From: Strigops habroptila
Taxonomy: Eukaryota > Chordata > Aves > Psittaciformes > Psittacidae
Reading direction: 5' to 3'
NCBI RefSeq assembly: GCF_004027225.2
Contig: NC_044282.2
Span: 52,733,593 to 52,797,592 of the forward strand
DNA length: 64,000 nucleotides
Part shown: piece by piece, positions 53,789 to 64,000 of the stretch
How the letters are laid out: each line of letters begins with the position of its first letter
Numbering within the stretch: position 1 is the first letter of the stretch
Position numbers and translations under genes: made by a program
Notes under the pieces: model-generated
The model's input: the letters and a program-made list of their open reading frames with translations, nothing else
Told to the model about the DNA's origin: nothing
Databases searched by the model: none

Positions 53789-56700
53789 GTTGGTGAAAAC
53801 ATGATAAAAGAATAGTGGAGAGACGTAAGGATGAAAACTTGGTTATTTTGCTTGTAACAAGATGTGCCTCTTCTCTGCTCTCTGGTCCCACTGGCTGATC
53901 TGCTCTGTTTGTGTTCCTACCAGGTTTTGTAGAGAACAGTTGCCACTCCAGGATTTTTTGGATGAAACTGAATAAACTCTTGCTCCAGGGAAAGTTCTTC
54001 CAGCTGGAAATTAATGGTGAGTCACAAGTGGCTGCCTTGAAAACCATGAAGGCTGGGAAATCACCTAAGTGATCTGAATGTCTGAGATCTGGATGCTGCT
54101 GCCATCTATGCAAAAATTGCTAACCAACCCCAAAGAATTTGCAGACATCCTTGCTACCTAGATCTGGCCTCTTGCACCTCAATTTGGTCAGTATCCCTAT
54201 AGATGAGTAAAGCTTGCATCTACAGCCACAGTCCCCTTTGCCCCTTACAACTAACATGCTGTGGAAAGAAGAAAAAATGGTCTGAGGAGGAAGGACTGTC
54301 ATTTGGCTTTCATTCTTTCCTCTGCTGAGCCCTTACACATGTCTAGCAAGGAAAACAAAGGTGATATTGCAGTTTGGATGTGTCCTGGACAGCACAAATA
54401 ACACCACCAGTGTAGGCTGGGTAATACCAGAAAACACAATCTCAGTGAGTACTGAGTGATGAAGCAATTAAAAGATTCTTTTCTTTTAATTTCCTTTGTA
54501 TTTAACAGCACAATGGCAGTTAAATATCCCTTGTTCAGATTGAACAAAGGGTTTCCGTTTTGCTGAGGAAAAGAAAAATCTACTTAACTAAATGAAAACC
54601 AGAAAATGTTCACATTAGATCGAAAAAAGTATGTGATTTCACCCCAAACCAGATTTCTTTCTGTTGAGATCAGTCCACTTTTTTCCTGGGTTTTGGGTTT
54701 TTTCAATTGAGTTGGAGGCAGAACTGAAAAAGTGAAATACAGTAAGGGTGGGGGGGAAGTGATAGCATTTATGGGAGCAACTGATATCATTGGAAAAAAC
54801 AGACCCGTCTTCGGGCACAGTAAGGTTGGTTGTTTCTTCCAGCTCTATCAGTTGGTCTCATAAAAGCTATTCCCTCTTCTTCCAAAATTCTCCTCACTTA
54901 TCTCCTTAGTGTATCCTGGCTGCAAGACTACATTTATTGAAACAGCAGTTATTAGTACTATTCGACATATAAAGATAACAGACAAATCTAGAAATTGCAA
55001 TGGCAGCTAGTTAAAACTCTATCTATTTGTACAGATTCTTGTGTCTAACCCAAGACTAAAATAGTTCTTTAATCAGAAGGCAGATAATTAACAAAATATG
55101 ATTTAATTGACTCTACCAGCATCAAAAGCTGAGCGCAGCCAGCTCCCATCGTGCCTGTTACTTGGCTCCCCCAGTTAGGTTTAACAGCATGCAGTGCCTT
55201 GCCAAGCAGAGATGAGCAGCAAACCTGAACAATTTGTAGAAGTGCCCATCCAAAATAGGTGTGTGACTGCATCCTTTGACCAGAATGAGCAGCAGATTAT
55301 CACAACTTGAGGATTTTTAGAAATGGATGGGCTCGGTAGCCATAACTCATTACTAGAGAGCACAGACAGGGAGGGAGTAATGTATGTGATGCCTCAGAAA
55401 AACTCTCTGTAACAGTACTTCAAGGTGGCTGTGGCAAAAGCTTCTGGACACAAAGAAACAGGCATTAAAGTGAACATAATGTGTGTGAGCTTGAGACATG
55501 CCAAACTCTCTCATGCACTCTAACACAGCATAGCTTCACCAGCTGCACATGTTGCTGGAGAACACCCAACCCAGCTGGACCTCTTTTCAGAGGAGAGCTT
55601 TGTGAGGGGGCCTCGGCACTACTCTGCCCTGTGCTTTAAAAGCCCTGAGCTTTCCATCGCACATGTCATTCCTTTTTTCTGTAGATCCTTATGCTGGCCC
55701 CCTTCTGCTGGATGAGAAACTAGCATCTCGCTGCGGCTATGTCCTGTCAGAAGACGTGTGGGGCAATCCCGTCTTCCGCGCATCGGTGCTTGGCTGCCAT
55801 GTGGCCAACGAGGTAAGACCCAGAGATGGACTTGAAAATAACTCAGACAGTATATCCTCTCCAAAAAGACAACATTGAGATATTATATGGCATTCTATTG
55901 GCATGTTTTGAGAACTCATGAAATAGTGAACTCAAGGAGTTAGTATTGATGGTGTGTAGAAATGAATAGGCAAAGGCTCTCCAGTATGAGGTTTGTTCAG
56001 TGTGACTGACATGGGATTTCCTCTCTCCATGAAATGACACTTAGCCTGATGCTGCTGACTAGCTGCCAGTTCTCAAGCATATCCTTGTAGCTGCTGATTT
56101 GCCAGAGAGTTTCTTGAAAGCCTCTCTGGAAAGAAGTAGGCATTGCTTGAAAAAGCAACATTTGCAGTGTGATTCTGGCAGATCATTTCCTGGCTTAATT
56201 TGTGTGGTAATGTGCCTGTTAACACATGCCTAGGAACGTAGATCACACACATCTATTAGACCCAGATTTGTCTCACGTAACTTTAGCCATCTGAAAGATA
56301 ATGTCTAGTCTAAACTAGTTGTTTATGCTTCCACAATAGTCAATGGAGAGAAACAGGCTTCTCTGGAAGGTGATTCACCCCTTCCTAAAATATGTGTAAA
56401 AGTGTAGCCTGGATTTCCAATTTCTAAGTGTTAGTTGAGATGAAATGAACCTAGAAACAGAACACATCAGGGTACAAACTTCATTGCTTATCCATGTTTA
56501 GTCTGGCTGGTCCTGGAAGCCCCTCAGAAAAAATAAGGTAAAACTTTATGGGCAAAGGTTATGCCAACAAGAAAAGGGGGTGTACAGCGTGCTGTCCAAT
56601 GACCAGGATTTCCAGACTGGAAATTTCTCTGGAAAGGTTTTCCCTTTTTCTGCATAAAAATACACATCCATGTCAGATAGAAGCACAGTTCATGGCTTCA

Positions 56701-59700
56701 TGTGTGGATCCTGGAGAGCTGAAGGACCAAAAGGAGTTCATATTGAAGCTAGTCAAGATAGACTCTAAACAGCATTTGTAAGAGAGATCTGAGCTACCTA
56801 CACCAAGCTAACAGCTCCAGTACTTTCCCTCATGCAGAGGCACACAGCAGTCATGAATGGGAGGAACATGAGCCACACGGTGAGGTAGGTCAGTTCCCCT
56901 GACTAGCTACTCCTTAATACTGTGGCAAGAATAGTGCTGAGATGTGATCTGAGGTGAAGGCTGTAAGTACTGAGGCAATGTCTCTGGCTCAGAAAGCACT
57001 CAGAAAGTGCACAAACCACTTCATACAGGGTGGTATGTTGGAGGAGCTGTCACTGCAACTCTCAAACTGTTTCCATCACTACAAAACACTCTCAGAAACA
57101 GGACACTGGGCTGGATGGTCCCGTGCAGCCGCTCCTGAGACCTTCTACACTATCTGCTGAATCGCCTGTTTTTCTTCCCAGGCAGATGAGCTGTTTTCAC
57201 TGACTGTGAACATCAAGGTCTCCTCATTTCCGAGCATGAGGGCAGCTGTGACCTACACCTACCCTATGTACTGCTCCTACTCCTCCTGGGCTTCAAGAGA
57301 AATTGTGTGTGAAGAAAACTACATGGAGGTAAAAGCTTTCCCACTGAAGGCAAAGCTACATCCAAGCTCCCTGCCAGGCACAACAAACTCCACAAATTCC
57401 TGTCAGAAGTTGATTTTACACTATGTACCAGGCATAATAGTGACCTGCTGATATTCAGCAGAGGGTGTAACTGTAGATGCTTATTAGTAACACATTTACA
57501 TGTCATAGGTATTTTGAATGCAGTGAAATTCAGTTAACTGTACGGATGATGTAAGTCATTATGTAAGCCACTGCAAGCAAATCAGCAGCCAGCCAGACCA
57601 ACCTATTTAACTCACAAGAGTACCTTTACGTTATAAAGTGCTGAAGCATTTGTGAGAATGTCACTCATAAGAAATAAAACCTAGAGTTTGCAGAGGTGCA
57701 CCCCTGCTGCATCACACAACCAACAGGACATCACTGTGAGACAGACCATGGCTCCCACTGCTTGGTACAAGCCCAGCCTGCTACCAGCATCTACGCACCA
57801 GTGTAGAAATAAGGCACTGAAACAAACAGACTTCACTGCCTTTTGTACGCACCTACTATAGGCAAGACAAAGAAACTGCCTTTTCTCCTGTTAGGACCTG
57901 AGGTTGTGCAATCATGTCTGGGTGTTGCAACACACTTGCACTGTGGTACAGATGTCTGAGGCAAAAACTGACTCCCAACTCAGTGTCCAGAACTCATCTC
58001 ACTCTGCAGCACATGCTGGCAAGATTTACACCATAGCATCTGCCTTAGATATTAGGAATCCTGCATTTTTAGGGGTTCAGCCTGCATGGGAAAAGGGAAC
58101 CAGTCCTGTTGAAGCCAATACCGTGCTTCCTTATACTTGTTTTTTGTATAAGCCAAGCCTTATACTTGGCTTTTACTTTAATTTTAAGTCCACATCAAGA
58201 ACCTCTTTGGGAACACTTTCATTACCTCCAGTGAATTGCTAAATCCCAACAGACACTGGAGAAGAAATCTGAAAGCCCTCTCTCTGCTCCTCAAGACTGC
58301 AGTAATGCCGAAGATTGGTCTGTTCCCAAAGAATCTGCTCTGTGTCCCCAGGTGTCAGTGAAGACTGATGTCCCTGCAGTTTCAAACGACTACACCGTAG
58401 CGTGGATGTCAGCACTGCCAGAGGTATGAAGGGGGTTCTCTCCTCACAGTTCCTAGCCTGCCTCTTCTCACTAGTCTTATGAGTCATTCCTGGGGCATAG
58501 CTCTATCTCTGTCAAAAAAAGGGAGATGGTAAAGATGCCGTCAAGTACCGAAAAACCTCTCAAGTTTTTTTAGAGCTCTAGACTGCAAAAAGACATTTAG
58601 GTGGGAGAACAGAGCCATATGCTTGTTACATTAGTGGAAACTGAGTTCAAGACAAACAAAGGTACGTGGTTCTTCACACAATGGGTAGTGAATCTGTCAA
58701 AGTCCTTGCCAAAAGATGTTGTGGCTGCTAAAAGCTTGCTTGATCTCAAGAAGAGTCTGGAAAAGTTGACTGAAGAGAAATTCAATAAGACATACGAAAT
58801 ACAAAGAAGCTACAGATAGCTCAAGAGCCCGTGAGTTGAAAATTGTTTGAGGCTGGAAAGTATTAGGGGGAAATAGATACACTTGTCCTATTTTTCTCAT
58901 GTCTTACTTGCTCCATATGCCCATTTTCCTTTTTGACTATCATCTCATATGGTTACCATTTCAGGATCCTTTGTTCTAGACCAGTACAGACATCTCTCTC
59001 ATTCTATCTCTGACACAGTATGGCTACATGCTATAAAAGGTAGTCTGTCATTTGGCCTCCAGACTGCTCCAAGCAATCAAGAGACATGAAGGCAACCATT
59101 TTATTAACAGCACAGGCATTTTGTCCAAAGGAATTTGTTCAAGACCACCAGTCTAACTTCCTTCCAGGGCCCCTAAAAGACTATCTCTAAAGATGCCTTA
59201 AAGAGCTATAGAATTCCTTATCTTTGTATAAATTAAGGGTTTTTCTTGACTGGGGTGAAGTAGCAGCATCCAGTGTCATTCCAGTTACTCCAGCTTCTTA
59301 CAGGAAATTAGGTGCTACGATATCAGAGTTTCTAAGAGGCTTTTGAAAACTCATATCTGATGAAGTTCATCTCTCTCTTGCAGACTCAAAATGTTGCATA
59401 CCAGCTATGGCAACTGATGTTTGTTTCTCCATCAGGAAGAAAAAGAATAACGGTAAGCGATGCAGCAAAACTGGGCTACAGCTTCAATAACACGCTGACC
59501 CGAGTGTACCTCCGTGCGCCCTATCACAGCAACGAGTCTGACATCAGCATGGTGAGTTGTTGCCCTCAGTGGGACACAAAGCTGTGCTGTTTCCACTGCC
59601 GCTCTAGAACATCAGTTCTCTTCTTCTGCCTGCATCCCAACAGGTTAGTGGTGTCAATATGAACATGGTCACTTCCACTTCTATGTACAGGCAGCGGTGG

Positions 59701-62700
59701 CTGCTTTTGCTGATTGACACCACTGTCTCCTGTCCTGTTGGTAAGGTTTTCTTCCTTGTTCACTAAAAATAACCACCTAAGAAGCTAGTAGAAAACAGTC
59801 TTCCCCTTTCCCTGTGACCTACTCTGTAAGAAAAGAGGTCTACAGGCTGCCCTGAGAGCAACATGAGCTAAGAGTCCATGGCTTTAGTCCCGGACAAACA
59901 CATTCCCTGCTGTGATGCTACATTACTTGTGTTCCCAATGCAGTGTGTCCAGTTTCTTAAGCCCCCATGTTAGATGCAGGGAAATGAGTGAAGTAAAACT
60001 GCTGCAGAAGGGCCAGGGAGCCTCCCCTGGAAATAACTCCACGTGGGGGATGCAGCTCTGCATCCTTGGGATTCACATAGTCCTTTCCCCTAGAGAGGCA
60101 GAACTAGCTTGGCTTTTTGCAGAACAGCGGTGGCTGCACCTTCTGTCTCTCACAGAACAGTATTAATGTGAACAACTGATGAGGAGGCAGGAGGTTCTAA
60201 GTTGTCATGACCTTGAAGCCAAAAGAAGGTCGAAACAAGTGGCTCTGTGCCCTATTCCTTTTGCCAGCAAGGCAAAATTCCTGGGACCAGAAGGACAACA
60301 GAGCAGGCATCTGGGAGCTTGACTGTCTGTTCTTCTGAATAAATGAATTAGTCACCTGAAACTGCTGATTCAGTTTCCAGTCTACTTTGAGCACCAGTTT
60401 CTGTGACAAGATGATAGCCATTGGTTGGCTAGTATCCTACAAGGTGAAAGTATCAGTGAAAGTTGTAAAGGTACCCTGGTGGAAAGCAGCCAGGGAAAGA
60501 CAGCTGTTGCAGAGTGAAGACTGACTTGTAACTACCCTGACTTCTGGGACTGTCTGTCTAACTCAACAGATGGCATCAGTTTCACTGACACTACACTAAC
60601 ATGGACTATGCCAAGTGTTATCCCCACATTAGTGGTTCAAGAATCCACCTTTCTGTCTAAAAGCATTTTAATGGGAGTCAATGATCAAGTCATAGTAAAC
60701 CCAGAGGACAAGAACTATTTACTGGAGCACAACGAGACACTCATCAGAATAACTATCCCTATTGGAGCAGAAGGAGGCAAGCTAAAGGTTAGTACAAATA
60801 CATTTGAGCGCCTGCACTCAAAGGAAGATGTTTCTAAATCATGATAATTCCAAATAGCGATTGGCTGCTGCTTAAAATTCTTAAATACAAGAAATATTTG
60901 AAGACCTAGATACTCCTCTGCATCAGAAGGAGCAGACACTAAGTATTAATCAGACACTAAGTATCTATGATTACAAAACATGAGAGAAGTAAGAGACTGT
61001 CTTTTGTTTATAAACTATACTAGTAAATTCAGAGTGAAGGGATTCCTCAGCACTGGAGTTCAATTGTCTGTGTTGTTACATTATGAAACTAGTCCTGGTA
61101 AGCTTCTGGCCTGGGCCAATCTGGGAAACTAACTGGGCAAAGTTAGTTTCCCAGACAATTTCCATGCAGACAGGATGAATTAGCATGAGACAGGTCCCCA
61201 GCATGTACTTTAGGTGCAGGTGCTTTGGACATAATATATTCCTTATCAGTCTGTAAGTTACAGGTACAGAGGCAGTGTCGAAAGAAATGTTCAGTAGAAC
61301 AGAATAGAATGGCTTGCGTTGGAAGGCACCTTGAAAGATCGTCTAGTCCAACCCCCCTGGCATGGGCAGGAACATCTTTCACTAGATCAGGTTGCTCATT
61401 CAAGCCTGAGCACTTAGAAAGAAGCTGGCAATATTATCACAAGGCTCTTTATCAGTTCCATTTGTGAAGATGGCATTGCTGTGGTTTTGACTTACCCCCT
61501 TCAGAAGTTCACATTTTTGTGTATCAGTGGGCACTTTGATCACCATGTGTAGACACCAGACAGGCTTGGTCTGAAGAAATGTTGGAAGCACCAACAAACT
61601 TTCAGAGTGACCTAGGACGGAATGAGAAACATGACTGGTAATACAGGGATTGTAAAAATATAAATGCAAATATCGTTGCTTACTAAACAATGAGGACACT
61701 CCTGCCCCAAACCTGATACTTCCTTATTGAGAATCTCAGCAGTACCTGAGCCAACCACGGACCAGACAAATGGGCCAAGCAAAGAAAGAAAGAAACCAAC
61801 AAACAAGCTCCCCCATCAAAATCCATCCCAAACTGTACTAGAATACCGTATTCTCTTTGTAATGTAAAAATTTTAACCATATTCTGTCATGCTTCTATTT
61901 AGCTATTGCGAATTAAGACTTAAACACAAATTTTACCTCCTAGAGCTCCATATCTAGTGGTGTATATGGAGTCATTTACAGTATTGACTTGTTTTTGGAG
62001 CACACGTGGACAGATGCAGATTGGCAAACCACGAAGTATACGGTCATCAAATCCATCACCACACCTTTCATGCCACAAATACCAACTGTTATCAACAGTA
62101 AGTCATTCCTCTTACTGACTTTTACCACTCTCTTGATCTTGCTGTGTTATACGTTATTCTATTCGACCTCTGCCACACACCTACATTCACCAAAATATTC
62201 ACTACTCCCACTTCCAATTTGCTAGCCAAAGTCAAGATTCAAGGTATTATAAAAAACCCCAAACATTTAGTGTTAATGGAGGAACCATTTATCAGATGTC
62301 ATTATGGGATGAGATGAAAATTCTAAGTTGCTGATAAGAACATAAACATTTCTTTCACACTAAAAGCCAGATTTTTCCAGGGAGCACTCGAACCCTGGAA
62401 TAAAGATGTGATGTGCAGTAAATCACACTGAGGAGAACAACTGTCTGAGGACAGCCTTCATCGATGGCATTTTCTCCTCCAGACTGACTGCATTTGTTGT
62501 CTTGGGAGCGTACACAAATTGTTGTGCCATCCAGTGGTGCAGTAATTTTTTTTTTTATGGTATTTTCCAATGCATTAAGACACTAAACCCCTTTGGAGCT
62601 GTCTGGATAACTGATAAAGAAAGGAAAAGGAACCTCTTCACATACATTATGATAGTTTCTCCATATTTTATGTGGCTGAACTAGATTCTAGATTTCTTTA

Positions 62701-63195
62701 TACGAAAGTCACTGCACATCTCACTGCACATCATAGTGCACCTCTAGAAAGTTACTGAACCCACTTCTATAAAGTTGTATGTATTTGTTGTTAATCTCCT
62801 GCAGCTTGAAGCAATTCTCATGTACTCAGAATATTTCAGATCTGACTAGAACACAAACACTCATTAATCAGAGCCATTAAAGAGATGACTGTTGGCTAAG
62901 TTTCCTGGAACTTGAATGGGAGGCCGCCCCAACCGTCTTCGTTACTTGATCCTCATCAGCAGTAATTCAATGTTCTCTCCCTACAGATACTCTGCCAGAG
63001 GAAAGGCTATTTAATGTTGCATTTGGACACTTTCTTCCCGATGTCTCTCTGGTGGCAATCGCAATAGGAAATGTGCCATTTACCCTGAGGGAAGCACAGC
63101 ACCAAGGGTTTAAGATTTATGAAACTCCCTTTTCTAATAGAACTAAAGGATTTATCCTGGAAGTCTCTTTTGATGATCCATATGTTCTAAAGGAG
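53713..63195 (+). CDS. ZPAX: Egg-coat zona pellucida protein, ZPAX/ZP2-like; 5' part, 10 exons, incomplete at right edge
   Basis: Coding exons: 53713-53788, 53924-54016, 55685-55812, 57182-57328, 58352-58423, 59384-59551, 59644-59740, 60570-60787, 61944-62097, 62987-63195. All introns are GT-AG with end phases 1,1,0,0,0,0,1,0,1,0, giving 454 uninterrupted codons. Residues 1 to about 20 form a signal peptide (MYLHC, then a Leu/Phe/Trp-rich core). Cys32, 73, 94 and 130 have the four-cysteine spacing of a ZP-N module. A second related module starts at Cys142 ([10 protein letters not shown]) and runs to a Cys258-Pro with a following TLTWTMP strand, as in the N-terminal repeats of ZP2-type proteins. 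Sequons lie at Asn207, 222, 315, 384 and 435. Such proteins polymerise as glycoprotein filaments of the egg envelope. The C-terminal ZP module and membrane anchor would lie downstream and are not seen. The symbol is from remembered family resemblance; a ZP2-like paralogue is possible. Confidence 0.72.
53924..54016 (+). CDS. ZPAX: Exon 2: first cysteine of the first ZP-N-like module
   Basis: The acceptor is TTCCTACCAG and the donor is GTGAGT. The exon enters in phase 1 and leaves in phase 1, encoding residues 26-56 (GFVENSCHS...QLEIN). Cys32 is the likely first ZP-N cysteine and sits in an Asn-Ser-Cys unit, a rarely used glycosylation form. The frame is found only by reading through the splice, because it is short and has no ATG start of its own. 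Confidence 0.65.
55685..55812 (+). CDS. ZPAX: Exon 3: Cys73 and Cys94 of the first module
   Basis: The acceptor is TTTTTTCTGTAG after a pyrimidine tract; the donor is GTAAGA. The split codon G|AT gives Asp57. The exon encodes residues 57-99 ([19 protein letters not shown] then [19 protein letters not shown]), ending in phase 0. The two cysteines 21 residues apart match the inner ZP-N pair. Confidence 0.8.
57080..57150 (+). repeat. Short old CR1-like tail just upstream of exon 4
   Basis: GAAACAGGACACTGGGCTGG followed by ATGGTCCC resembles the 'ggatactgggctagatggacc' part of old CR1 or related LINE tails. It is too short for certainty. It ends about 30 bp before the exon 4 acceptor. Confidence 0.35.
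57182..57328 (+). CDS. ZPAX: Exon 4: end of first module, start of second
   Basis: The acceptor is TTTTTCTTCCCAG and the donor is GTAAAA. The length is 147 bp, phase 0 at both ends, encoding residues 100-148. It includes the beta-strand-like [10 protein letters not shown], Cys130 in YPMYCSY, and Cys142 in CEENYME, which begins the next ZP-N-like unit. Confidence 0.8.
58352..58423 (+). CDS. ZPAX: Exon 5: second ZP-N-like module
   Basis: The acceptor is TGTGTCCCCAG and the donor is GTATGA. This 72-bp exon is phase 0 at both ends and encodes residues 149-172 ([19 protein letters not shown]...). The Val-Ser-Val strand directly continues CEENYME of exon 4, as at the start of ZP-N repeats. Confidence 0.75.
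58619..58865 (+). mobile_element. Old CR1 fragment in intron 5
   Basis: The frame resembles the C-terminal tail of old CR1 ORF2 copies: a [20 protein letters not shown] segment followed by a Lys/Glu-rich [10 protein letters not shown] segment. The nucleotide order (TTCTTCAC... GATGTTGTGGCTGC... AAAAGCTTG) matches old amniote CR1 tails. It is decayed and not functional. Confidence 0.6.
59384..59551 (+). CDS. ZPAX: Exon 6: core of second module, glycosylation sites
   Basis: The acceptor is CTCTCTCTTGCAG and the donor is GTGAGT. It is 168 bp, phase 0 at both ends, residues 173-228. It carries the sequons NNT (Asn207) and NES (Asn222), and the stretch [20 protein letters not shown] followed by RAPY. 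This resembles the ZP2-type pattern in which a DA..GY/GF segment is followed by a strand and a PY/PAN turn. Confidence 0.82.
59644..59740 (+). CDS. ZPAX: Exon 7: end of second module
   Basis: The acceptor is CATCCCAACAG and the donor is GTAAGG. The upstream intron is only 92 bp. The exon encodes residues 229-260 ([19 protein letters not shown] then [13 protein letters not shown]) and ends in phase 1. The IDTTVSCP string, leading to Cys258, matches the closing strand of ZP2-type N-terminal repeats. Confidence 0.8.
60570..60787 (+). CDS. ZPAX: Exon 8: linker and next beta-rich segment
   Basis: The acceptor is TAACTCAACAG and the donor is GTTAGT. The split codon gives Asp261. The exon encodes residues 261-333, beginning [19 protein letters not shown], with a HNET sequon at Asn315, and ends in phase 0. 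The TWTMP strand after a Cys-Pro is typical of this protein group. Confidence 0.82.
61290..61405 (-). mobile_element. CR1 LINE 3' fragment in intron 8 (antisense to the gene)
   Basis: The copy reads as the reverse complement of a CR1 tail: AGAATAGAATGG, then TTGGAAGGCACCTT, TCTAGTCCAACCCCCCTGGC and a TTTCACTAGATCAGGTTGCTC block. It is strongly 5'-truncated, as is usual for CR1. The match to the common avian CR1 tail is good, so it is one of the younger copies here. Confidence 0.85.
61944..62097 (+). CDS. ZPAX: Exon 9
   Basis: The acceptor is TTTACCTCCTAG and the donor is GTAAGT. It encodes residues 334-384 ([20 protein letters not shown] and [18 protein letters not shown]), ending in phase 1. 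The split codon A|AT gives Asn385 and completes an Asn-Asn-Thr sequon at Asn384. Confidence 0.8.
62987..63195 (+). CDS. ZPAX: Exon 10: last coding exon seen
   Basis: The acceptor is CTCTCCCTACAG and the donor is GTAAGA. It encodes residues 385-454, including [20 protein letters not shown] and [19 protein letters not shown], with a sequon at Asn435. It ends in phase 0 without a stop, so the gene continues past 64000. The remaining 805 bases show no further exon that I can support. Confidence 0.82.
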
Positions 63196-64000
63196 GTAAG
63201 ATACAGCAGGTCACTTCAGCAGCTGCGTGGAGGAGGTAGGGCAGTCCGTCTTCAGAACATAGCCTGGCTTTTATTAACCAACAACTGTTACTTGATCATA
63301 ACAGTGTCAATGTGTCTGAGCTCATCTGAATTAAGATTAGAGGCTTGTATGTCCCCACCTAGCTCTCTGCAGGTCTCTGGGAGACATGCAGCATCAAGTG
63401 TAATTAGATGGTATGAGATATGACTTCCTCTAGTGTCCGCCAGCACGCCTAATGTGCAAGCGCATGCCCAGCAGGAAGAAGCTTGTCAAATTTCTATTAA
63501 ATGACGTTTCTTGATACAGAAGTGCCTTGGAAATAAAATAATTAATTATTGCAGTCCTGCAAACACCAGTTACCAACATCCAGTAATTCCCAAACCTACT
63601 GTTTATGCAGAGCCATTTGACCACTGGCACAGGCCATGCACCATGCGAGCATGTAGAGGCAGGCTCAGGGTATTCTAAATGTAATTTTGTTAAGCTTCAG
63701 ACCATTTGTAATCTAAATATTTGTAAAAAGTATAAACTCACAGCATCTCGTTTCAGTGGGAGGAAGTCCTCTACCACTGTTTCAACCAAATCACACGATG
63801 CTATTTTCTGTTACAAGGAACAACATTGTGAACACACAGGATTAGGATTTGTGCAAATAGCTTTCAGGCTGCATTCAAACTACAGTTAAATTGCATTAAG
63901 GATCAAAGGAAGCCAAAAGATTTCAGAAGTATTTCTTTGAGCTTGAACAGCAGGTTTTGCTTTGGGAGCACTTTTAGTGAGGTAAATGAGGGTAGCGAGA

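Noticed and set aside
60115-60180. Similarity of CAGCGGTGGCTGC in intron 7 to exon 7, considered as a duplicated exon
   Set aside because: Only 13 bases agree, the surrounding frame is not preserved, and no proper donor follows.
63605-63889. Open frame after a TTTATGCAG acceptor-like site, considered as exon 11
   Set aside because: It could be entered in phase 0, but no good donor follows and the peptide does not resemble a ZP protein.

Overview
The window is most consistent with the nuclear genome of a bird. The main evidence is a set of CR1 retrotransposon copies, several with the (ATTCTATGA)n-type 3' tail seen in avian CR1s, together with a gene that has GT-AG introns and low gene density. 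No bacterial operons, rRNA, tRNA or CRISPR arrays were seen.

Positions 1 to about 53.7 kb hold no gene I can defend. This stretch contains CR1 fragments of clearly different ages, some decayed to scattered codon-level similarity, plus other old amniote-type repeat fragments, a few simple repeats, and single-copy AT-rich DNA. Four blocks (around 29.5, 31.8, 38.3 and 40.3 kb) have the look of conserved non-coding elements, but only a cross-species alignment could show that. Long ORFs here overlap on both strands, carry no recognisable domain, and look like chance. The one exception worth a test is a trio of short phase-compatible exon-like segments at 40.5-41.5 kb.

From 53,713 to 63,195 on the + strand lies the 5' part of a spliced gene. 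Ten coding exons join with canonical GT-AG introns and fully consistent phases, giving 454 codons from a signal peptide onward. The frame is still open at the last exon, so the rest of the gene lies beyond the right edge. The product resembles the N-terminal half of an egg-coat zona pellucida protein of the ZP2/ZPAX group. It has a signal peptide, a four-cysteine ZP-N-like module, a second related module beginning at Cys142, and several N-glycosylation sequons. ZPAX is the best guess for the name; ZP2-like is the alternative. About 190 bp upstream of the start codon there is a nuclear-receptor-like palindrome and an E-box, which would fit a gene expressed in the ovary, but this is inference.

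No novel multi-gene system was found. The most useful results are the exon-level reconstruction of the egg-coat gene, its putative control region, the stacked CR1 generations, and the unexplained exon-like cluster near 41 kb.
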